Positions 56,551-64,000 of a DNA stretch of 64,000 nucleotides are shown here, in pieces. Where the stretch lies: positions 14,487,167-14,551,166 of the forward strand of contig OX326956.1 of NCBI GenBank assembly GCA_946800325.1, read 5' to 3'. Under the pieces are notes generated by a model. The model searched no databases. It saw nothing but the letters and a program-made list of their open reading frames with translations, and was not told the origin of the DNA. Every line of letters starts with the position of its first letter. The stretch's first letter is position 1. Source of the stretch: Luzula sylvatica. Its lineage: Eukaryota > Streptophyta > Magnoliopsida > Poales > Juncaceae. The position numbers and the translations under genes were made by a program.

Positions 56551-57884
56551 GTATAGTAGTTCTTGTTTTCGATCTCTTTGTTTCCTTATTGGGCTTGTTG
56601 TTTTTATTGTGATCTGGTACTTGAAATTGCGATAAATTGGTGTTCTTGTGTTTTAGAGTGGAATTAAAATTGGAGCGAGATCCAATTACATGTTGTGTTT
56701 GTGGGTTTTTATCTATCAAGAAATTAACTTTTTCTTTTTCCTTTGTTCTTCAATTGAAGGAAATGCCTATTGGGGTAGCTAAATTTAGTACCTTTCTTAT
56801 AATGATTCGAATTGTGTATATTGAACCAGTTCTGTTCAATCCGGTAATTTGTTTTACCAATTGGTACCACATTTTGTACCTGATACCGGAATTGTGAATT
56901 GTAACCCCTCAATTTTGTAATTAAGCATCAAATTGAGCCAGTTTAACCTCTAAGTACGTTAATTATATAATTGGGCTTCAATTTGAAGACTCCTAGTTTC
57001 AGTCCCTGTACCTGTATGGTACAGGTATTTTATAACGGAGTTGAAAACATTCGATTTGCTTGTAGATATCGCCAACTATATATTAATTGATCTCCGAATA
57101 TTTTGTGCAGGAATAAAGGGTTGATAGTGTAGTGCTAATTCTTTCTGGTATAGAGACTATGAAGTTGGCAGTACCGAGTATACGGTACGGTACGTTGGTA
57201 CGGGACAACTAGTTCATTTCTTACCGAATGTTTTCTTCATGTATTAAATCTTTTTTTCTTTCTTCTGAAGAACTTTTATGTGCCGATTCTTGATATAGCA
57301 GCTCCTTTTTTTTCTATTATTTCTTCGTTTTGTGAACTCTGAAATTTTTCATATCACTCAGTATGATTGTGGTTAACTATTCACAATAATATGGATTTCA
57401 TTATTCTACATAGCAAATGTATAAACCAATGCAGAAAAACAAAAGGTCTAATTTGAACTAATACAATCTTTTCCAAATGTGAACATGTTTATAAACTATA
57501 GTAAATGAAATACCATCAAAAACCAATTTTACTAAACTAGTAGTCTTCACAATAAATAAAATTCCAAATTCGTACAAGCATTAAGAAAACATATGAAATT
57601 AAACGCAACCATTAGTCCACTCCCTTACAAAATCCTAAGAACGTAAACTCTTTTATCCTCTATTTTTTTTTTTTTTTTTTTTTTGCCAAAGTACCAAACA
57701 CTTGTGTTTAAGAGAATAAGCAAACAAAAAAAATAGCCACAATCAAATACTAAAAGAAAATCAAAACTAAATCTTCGGTAAATAACAATCCGAGCACTTT
57801 TTCTGATTTTAAATTTTTGTTATGTATTTTGATTTTTTTTTATAAATAATTTTATTGCAACTTTTCGCCTAATATCTCGGCGCC
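56551..57884. other. Spacer between the microprotein and NLR genes
   Basis: Contains the presumed 3' UTR of the microprotein gene and a run of about 24 T near 57661-57684. No further gene seen. Confidence 0.4.
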
Positions 57885-58616
57885 TTATAACCACATCTTC
57901 TTGCGAATAATCCTGCAAAGAAAAATAGGGAACCAATTATTTTTTTATTATAGGAATGCAAATATGGTTAGTATATGTATATGTACAGGGAAGCGATTAT
58001 AAACTACTGAATTTCAAGCGGATTCATAACATGAATTTCATTCAAATGAGATAAATTATAAGGAAAACACTGGGATTGCAATCTGGCTAACATTTTTGTG
58101 GGTTCTCTCAATTAAAAAGACTCCAAATTTTCAAAATTGTTTCTACATTATTATTTTGCTGTATTATTCCATCAAAGCCAAGTCTATGAAAATAATATCA
58201 GTATTTTCTAATAATATAGTGAAACTAAAAATGTACTGTAACATGCGGCATCAAACCTATCAAACAATATCAGCAATAAATGGTTCAGAACATAAATTCA
58301 ATTTAAAATGTTTTTTTTTTCTAGTAATAGATTAAAATTTTAAGAATCGGTTTCTTCATAGAGAACAATAAATTACTAATGCTAAATAAACACATGATTT
58401 TATAACCAGAAACTTACCGACGAATACAAAACGCTTGCGTCCTCTCCTCAGTTGAGCGCTGCCATAAATAAAAAAATGTATACATATAAATTATATATCG
58501 TGCAATATATATTAATTTAACAATAAGGAAAGTATTCAAAGACGAGAGATTAAATTACCGGCTTTGATAGAAATGAAGAAGTTAAGCCCCTTCTTGTATC
58601 AAGTTTGTCTTTATGG
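57885..58616 (-). other. Three downstream exons of the NLR transcript (predicted)
   Basis: Minus-strand exons 58616-58559, 58458-58418 and 57912 onward are bounded by consensus sites: acceptors TTGTGCAG, TTATGGCAG and TTTCTTTGCAG; donors CCG|GTAATT and TCG|GTAAGT. If the NLR coding exon is spliced at 58825 (TT|GTAAGT, which removes the stop), the frame stays open for 20 + 13 codons and 9 more, to a TAA at 57887-57885. That adds about 42 residues (starting FHKDKLDTRRGLTSS, ending IIRKKMWL). Otherwise they are 3'-UTR exons. Confidence 0.55.
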
Positions 58617-58820
58617 CTGCACAAGATATAAATGGTTAGCTAGTAGGATTTAGGTTTGATTGAATTAGAATTTAGAATCACGTAATGCTAGTTTTTTAAT
58701 TGGGAGGAGAAGCCAATTTTCTCAAAATTTTGGATGAATTATAAATGCAGAGAAAAATTGAAGTTCATTTGTAAGATCCTCATTTTATGATAAGAAACAT
58801 GAGAAGGATATAATATCCAC

Positions 58821-61800
58821 TTACAACGAAAGGATGCCGATCTCAATATTAACCGAAGAGAGGCCGTTAAGTAGAATGGCTGCGATTTTGTCCCATTCAC
58901 GACCCTTTCTCTTTGCGAATTGCTCGTGCAACATTGGATTGCAGTACGACAAGAGCATAATTGTAAGCGAGAGAGGCAACCCAGATTTTGGCAGAGACTT
59001 CAAATTTACGCACCAGGATACTTCCAATCTGTCGAGGGTATAAAAGCTATCCATTGTAGGCAAGGATAGTAACTGGTTACAATATTTTATTTTCAGTTCT
59101 GTGAGGGACACGAGCCCGTGCAAACCCTCCAATGTTTTTATCTCGTGACAATCGGTTATCTCCAATATTTTCAAGCTGACTGAGTAGCCAACATTGGTGA
59201 GTGTCTTCAATGCATCGCATCTACTAAGATACAGTTTTTCGAGGGCTGCAAAACTATCCAAATTTGGTAAAATTTCCAAACCTTCGCAGTTTATAAAGGT
59301 CAGCTCTTTTAGAGTGTTCTGCGAGGCTTCGTGATTGGGTACCACCAACTTCTCCAACCAGATGGAGATCAAATCAAATGTGAAATAGCAGTTACCCATT
59401 TCCAGAGATTGAAGTGATGTCGGAATGACATCACTCCACTCGTCTTTGTGTTCTGCCAAAATCAGCTCTACGCAGTCTCGACTTACACTTCTTAATCTCA
59501 ACTCTTTCAGAAATTTCTGAGATTTTATAAGTCGTAATAATCTTTTTAGCATTCTTATATTTGGCTCGAAGTCGATATCCAAAACCTGAAAGGAGTTGAG
59601 ATGGTGGACATGCAAGCAATCCAGGAAAATAAAGGACTTGGCTTTCAAACCAAAAAGGGGCTTTGATGGTATGGAATTATCATTTACATAATGCAGGAAA
59701 TCAAGATAAAAACATTCATAATCTTTATCAACATACGGTTGTGAAGTGCATATGCTAAAATATTCGAGTCCGACCGGTAAAGGAGGAATTTTGGTTAATT
59801 TTGTACATCTCGATATTAATAATTGTCGGAGTTTAGGAAATAGTTGCCTACCATCAAAACCGAACCACTCCTGAAGTTGGCTTAGCTCTTCGAAGCACAA
59901 CCTCGCCAAAGAAGGGAATACACCGTTACCATAAAATTCGGCTCCAATCTGGTGTATTGAATTATTTTTTGTTACTTTCAGATCGCTCAGAAATGGTAGT
60001 TGCCCCAAAGCGGGAAGAGATATCCAACAATAACAATTGCTCAAATGGATTGTTTGCACTCGATTAAGCCAGTCGGTCTCTAACCATGAAGGAGGCTTGG
60101 TTCCTGGTGGCCCTTTCACAATCAATTTCTCGAGATTGCGATGAGGCTTTAGAGCTTCAAGCACATCAATTTGCGCTGTGAATATATCATTTACTTTATT
60201 CCGTTCATATTCCAGCTCTAACTCTGTAATTTCTTTTTTATGGTCTAAACAAGCCTCTTCAGCCTCGGCAAAGCTCTTCAAATTCTCAAGTGATTTAATA
60301 CAAAGCTTTCCGCGAAGCTCATTTTTTTCCTTCAATTCTGCCAATCTATTCTCACTTTTTTGTTCTATACCAAAGATTGAGGTAACTCCATTAACACACT
60401 TGATCAATTTACCATCTCTATTTTTTTTTACGTCGAAAATACCATCTGCACGAAGACAATCTAGGTAAGGCATGCAGTCTAATATGACACTATATGCCCC
60501 CGCAACATCAACATGCAAAAGGCCGGTAAGATTTGTAATGTGCTTACAAAACTTAAGAGGTCCAAGGAAGTGACAAGAATGATAGAGTATGGCCAATACT
60601 TGCATATGGTAAAGGCTATAAATCGATTTGGGTAGCGGGTGGCTACTCCGTTTCATGGCCAAGTACCTGAGGTGTATCAATCGGTCAATGGTGTTTGGGA
60701 TTCCGTCCAAACATGAACCACTTAGATCAAGTACACGCATACTTGTGAACTCCTCGAGTAAATTGGCTTCCAATATCGCTTTTGAACAAACTACAGAATC
60801 ATCTAACACTATTAGAGTTCGGAGCCTCTTTAACTCTTTAATATATTGTAGTTTATCTAACTGATTTTTCATAATAGAGAGATGCCGAACCGAGCATGGA
60901 AATACAAATTTCTCATGCTCGATCCTGAAACACACACCGTCCGAAACATGAAGTGCAAGATCATTCATTAGATCATGCATGACATAGAATATTTTATCAT
61001 CGCGCTTAAGTTCCTGGATAAATGATCTGGATACCAACTCGTTAAAATAATCTCTGCCAATGTTCCCCAAACTCGTATCATCGGTTTCTTCCCGATGAAC
61101 GAACCCGTGCGCAATCCACATATCAATTATTTTTTCCAAATCAAGGTTCCAATCTTTCGGGAATAAACTACAATAAGCAAAGCAACATTGGAGGTGTTCC
61201 GGTAAATATTCGTAACTCAACCGAAGGATCGCCATGATATCATTTGGTTTTGACAAATCATTTCTCAAGATTCGATCCCATTCTTCTATATCAAAATTGG
61301 CATTTAACTGCCCCCCTATGACTTTAATTGCCAAGGCCGAACCCTCCAATTTCTGCAATATTTTTTCGCCAATAATTTTTAATTTTTGATGATCATCTGG
61401 TTCCTCACAACCAAATGCATATTTGCTAAAGAGTGACCAACTATCATCTGCTTTCAACCCCGTTAACGGGACCAGATTCGATGAACCCAACATTTCTGCT
61501 ACTAATTTCATTCTGGTTGTAACCAAAATTATACTGCCTCTCACTCCGTTTCTTAAAATTCCAAATAAATCTTTCCAGGTATCTTTATATAATTCCTTTC
61601 CGATGTTCTCGTCATACCACACATCATCTAGAACTAAGAGAAATTTCTTATTAACCAATGCCTTCTTAAGTTCTAATTGAACTAAATCATAGCTATAATT
61701 TCTCAACATAATATTTTTATTATCAGTCGCGGCTACTAAGATCTGTTCAGCAAGCTTGGTTTTTTCAAAATTCTCGGAAACACAAACCCACATTTTTAAA

Positions 61801-62519
61801 TCAAAATCAGTAGTTATTTTCTCGTTGCTGTAGATCGTCTGAGCGAGAGTTGTTTTACCGATACCTCCATCACCGACAAGCGAAATAACTCGAGGAAAAT
61901 TCATATTATTCTGATCCGGCCCATTTTCGAGCTCTGACAATATTTCTATTAATCTATCTCGCTCCTCTTCCCTCCCAACAACTACTTCATGTGAGATAGA
62001 ACTCGTGGCCCTCCATTTAGTAAGTTTGGCTTGCCGAATTGCACCGGTGTTCTCGGTCCCCATCACATCTAAAAACACTTTTGTAGAGGATTTAACTCGT
62101 TCTAGCTTTTTAATAACTTCCGTTAATTTTGGTTTAAACCTGTCAAGCCCGATTAAACGTTTTCCAACAGAAAGAGAAGAAGAAGCCAAATACCTAACCA
62201 AATTTTTCTTTTCGGCATTTTCCTTTAGAAGCAAATAATCGAACTCATCCATCACATCTTCCGCCTCGTACACCACATCTTTTATCCGCCGGAGTAGCAT
62301 TGCTTGAGTCGGTTCCACTATTTTTCTTCTCTCGGCCACACCCACCACCAAGAGGATTTGGGTGAGATAGTCTTCAAGCTTTGTGAGATCCTCTATCATG
62401 TCTGAGCTCCAACTATATTGCCGTGATAAATATGAGCGGGTTTTATCGATCATTATCTTTATCAAAGGCGAAACAAGCCATCCTACTGCCGTAGCCAATG
62501 ATATAGCCATTTTCTCCAT
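58821..62519 (-). CDS. CC-NB-LRR intracellular immune receptor (NLR)
   Basis: 1232 aa, no intron within the frame. Detects pathogen effectors and triggers defence. Rx-type coiled coil at 1-150 with the EDVID-type motif EDVMDEFDY (about 87-95). NB-ARC: P-loop GDGGIGKTTLAQ (about 216-227), RNBS-A MWVCVSENF, kinase-2 KKFLLVLDDVW (about 291-301), RNBS-B GSIILVTTR, GLPL-position GSALAIKVIGG, RNBS-D CFAYCSLFPKD, MHD VMHDLMNDLA (MHD at about 514-516). LRRs from about 540 to the end (for example LTSLRVLDLSGS-like and LPTMDSFYTLDRLEVS). All switch residues are present, so it looks functional. The GLPL motif is atypical (GSALA). The closest general type is the RGA/R13L1-like group. The first ATG is used; the second is three codons later. 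The promoter has a T18 run near 62590. Confidence 0.96.
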   Translation of the reverse strand: MEKMAISLATAVGWLVSPLIKIMIDKTRSYLSRQYSWSSDMIEDLTKLEDYLTQILLVVGVAERRKIVEPTQAMLLRRIKDVVYEAEDVMDEFDYLLLKENAEKKNLVRYLASSSLSVGKRLIGLDRFKPKLTEVIKKLERVKSSTKVFLDVMGTENTGAIRQAKLTKWRATSSISHEVVVGREEERDRLIEILSELENGPDQNNMNFPRVISLVGDGGIGKTTLAQTIYSNEKITTDFDLKMWVCVSENFEKTKLAEQILVAATDNKNIMLRNYSYDLVQLELKKALVNKKFLLVLDDVWYDENIGKELYKDTWKDLFGILRNGVRGSIILVTTRMKLVAEMLGSSNLVPLTGLKADDSWSLFSKYAFGCEEPDDHQKLKIIGEKILQKLEGSALAIKVIGGQLNANFDIEEWDRILRNDLSKPNDIMAILRLSYEYLPEHLQCCFAYCSLFPKDWNLDLEKIIDMWIAHGFVHREETDDTSLGNIGRDYFNELVSRSFIQELKRDDKIFYVMHDLMNDLALHVSDGVCFRIEHEKFVFPCSVRHLSIMKNQLDKLQYIKELKRLRTLIVLDDSVVCSKAILEANLLEEFTSMRVLDLSGSCLDGIPNTIDRLIHLRYLAMKRSSHPLPKSIYSLYHMQVLAILYHSCHFLGPLKFCKHITNLTGLLHVDVAGAYSVILDCMPYLDCLRADGIFDVKKNRDGKLIKCVNGVTSIFGIEQKSENRLAELKEKNELRGKLCIKSLENLKSFAEAEEACLDHKKEITELELEYERNKVNDIFTAQIDVLEALKPHRNLEKLIVKGPPGTKPPSWLETDWLNRVQTIHLSNCYCWISLPALGQLPFLSDLKVTKNNSIHQIGAEFYGNGVFPSLARLCFEELSQLQEWFGFDGRQLFPKLRQLLISRCTKLTKIPPLPVGLEYFSICTSQPYVDKDYECFYLDFLHYVNDNSIPSKPLFGLKAKSFIFLDCLHVHHLNSFQVLDIDFEPNIRMLKRLLRLIKSQKFLKELRLRSVSRDCVELILAEHKDEWSDVIPTSLQSLEMGNCYFTFDLISIWLEKLVVPNHEASQNTLKELTFINCEGLEILPNLDSFAALEKLYLSRCDALKTLTNVGYSVSLKILEITDCHEIKTLEGLHGLVSLTELKIKYCNQLLSLPTMDSFYTLDRLEVSWCVNLKSLPKSGLPLSLTIMLLSYCNPMLHEQFAKRKGREWDKIAAILLNGLSSVNIEIGILSL

Positions 62520-64000
62520 GATTCTTTGGCACGATGAAATTGAAAGAGGAGGAAACTGTAGTGAACTATTTTTTTTTCCTTTTGGGTTAAAGTTTTTTTT
62601 TTTTTTTTTTCAAATAATGGACAAAATGTAACACTAAGAAAGGCAAAAGAGAATGATTAAACGGAATGATCTTGTTTAGGAAGAAGAAGTAGAAGAAGAG
62701 AAACAAATGCAAATTTGTTGTGTTTTTTGTTTGAAGTTTTTGAACAATAGATCTTTAATTGGTACAGAGGGATCAACCGAAGGAGAAATGAAGTGCACTG
62801 TACAATCCGTCCTAATTCATATTAAATTCTATCACTAACTCTAAACATAATTGATATCAAAAATGAATATTAGCATTAGGATTTGTCTTTTTGTGGGTTG
62901 GGAGGAAATTTTCCGTGGACTCGGTGGCATCTTGACGTGATACTTGCCTTCATTTTCAATATTTTATTTCATAAAACGAGAGACATTTTGATTGAGGCCA
63001 TATACTGAGCTCCATTTTTCTCACAACATCCTTCGTATACTTAATTAATGATTAATTAGCATGATAAACAATTAATTAATATATAATTAAAAAATATATA
63101 TATATATTAACAATTGTTAATTAATATTTGTTAATGATCATGTTAATTAATCAACAATTAATGATTAATTGGAAATATAAAAAATATGGTGGGAAAATGA
63201 AGGGGTATGCCATAATTATCCATTTTAATTTGTTCAGATTTGACGAAACCACCCAGAAAGTTCTCCCACTTCGTTCATGCTTTCTGTGATAAAATAATCT
63301 CGGTAGGCATCGAACTAAAAATTCAAAAACACTACAAGCCCATAATCAAAACACAGAAACACCACCGAAATGCTGAATAAAGTACTTATTTAGGTGGGCC
63401 CCACTTGTTTTTTACATGTAAATTTGCAATTCGGGATGATTTCTGTATTTTATTTATGTGGCTCTGGCAGTTTTGCTAAAAATTTAACACGTTAATACCA
63501 CGTCTTTTTCATATTTTAATTAGAAATAATTGCGAGGTGAATTAGGCGTTGTTACAAAATAATGCATAATATCTTCTAATCAACAGAATTTGAATCCTTT
63601 TTATTATAGACAAATGCCCTACAAAAATTAGTATCAATAAAGAAAAAAAAAATATTTACATGTGCTCCGTTTTTATGGGGACCACGAGAGAGAAAATAAT
63701 TTGTCCCAACTCCTAATAGCTATTCGAACAATGGTTATCTACACTCTAACAATGTTTCCATCATGGGAAATTTTTGAAATATTTTCAATTTGATTGGAAA
63801 TTACGAAAGCAAAATAAGAGCAAGAAAAAACACGAGACCAAATAAGAGCAAGAAAAGAAACAATGAAACAAAAACAACTCAAAAGCAAAATAATATAAAT
63901 GGTTACAAATGTATTATATCTCTCATAAAAGACCTGAATGAGCTATTCAAAATTTATCCTAGCTTTTCTCAAACACTTGCTCATCAAAATATCAAAAACA
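62520..64000. other. NLR upstream region and intergenic DNA
   Basis: Includes the presumed NLR promoter with T-rich runs. A palindromic TTAATTAA-rich stretch (about 63045-63170: TAATGATTAATTAG...TTAATGATTAATTGG) may be a small AT-rich MITE. No gene seen to the window end. Confidence 0.4.

Noticed and set aside
58834..62238. Plus-strand ORFs opposite the NLR
   Set aside because: Shadows of the NLR coding strand with no independent support.

Overview
The window is nuclear DNA of a flowering plant, most likely a eudicot. It is AT-rich, its genes have GT-AG introns, and it carries plant-specific families: a HAK potassium transporter, a RUS/DUF647 protein, an AP2/ERF factor and a coiled-coil NLR. 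The species cannot be named from sequence alone.

Layout. 1.0-4.2 kb: HAK5-like K+ transporter (9 exons, 744 aa by my splice model). 4.4-20.8 kb: a ~125-bp tandem satellite, part of it organised as a three-monomer higher-order repeat of ~375 bp. It is interrupted by a solo LTR (7692-9369, 5-bp target duplication) and by an apparently intact, very young Ty1-copia element (10534-19057, two 951-bp LTRs, a 1324-aa open polyprotein, 5-bp target duplication). 22.2-24.2 kb: a farnesylated type I DnaJ (J2/J3 class). 24.7-25.5 kb: two tRNA-derived SINEs. 26.7-27.3 kb: an unrecognised 194-aa ORF. 28.0-36.7 kb: a large imperfect inverted repeat, centred near 31.97 kb, built from an hAT transposase fragment and broken pieces of a KDM3-type JmjC histone demethylase gene, with a later MITE in one arm. 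37.4-39.7 kb: a foldback MITE and a Helitron-like element. 39.9-42.2 kb: RUS1-like gene. 42.5-45.0 kb: a MULE-type foldback element and a non-autonomous hAT. 45.5-46.0 kb: DREB-type AP2/ERF gene. 46.5-56.0 kb: further MITE, MULE, truncated LTR, decayed copia RNase H and a second Helitron copy in opposite orientation. 56.4 kb: a 58-aa membrane microprotein. 58.8-62.5 kb: a complete CC-NB-LRR gene on the minus strand, with three splice-consistent exons downstream of its stop.

The host genes are functionally unrelated, each with its own promoter: K+ uptake, chaperone, plastid/UV-B response, stress transcription factor and immune receptor. The transposable elements are unusually well delimited, with exact target duplications for seven insertions, so a relative order can be read.

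Observations most worth following: (1) two unrelated LTR families both carry dense arrays of perfect short palindromes (GTGCGTCATGACGCAC and TCCGTTATAACGGA), upstream of the LTR TATA box and, in the copia, also in the gag leader; (2) the hAT/JmjC inverted repeat, which could make a long hairpin RNA; (3) the satellite higher-order repeat beside a K+ transporter gene; (4) an NLR whose stop codon lies inside a GTAAGT donor with an open frame through three further exons.
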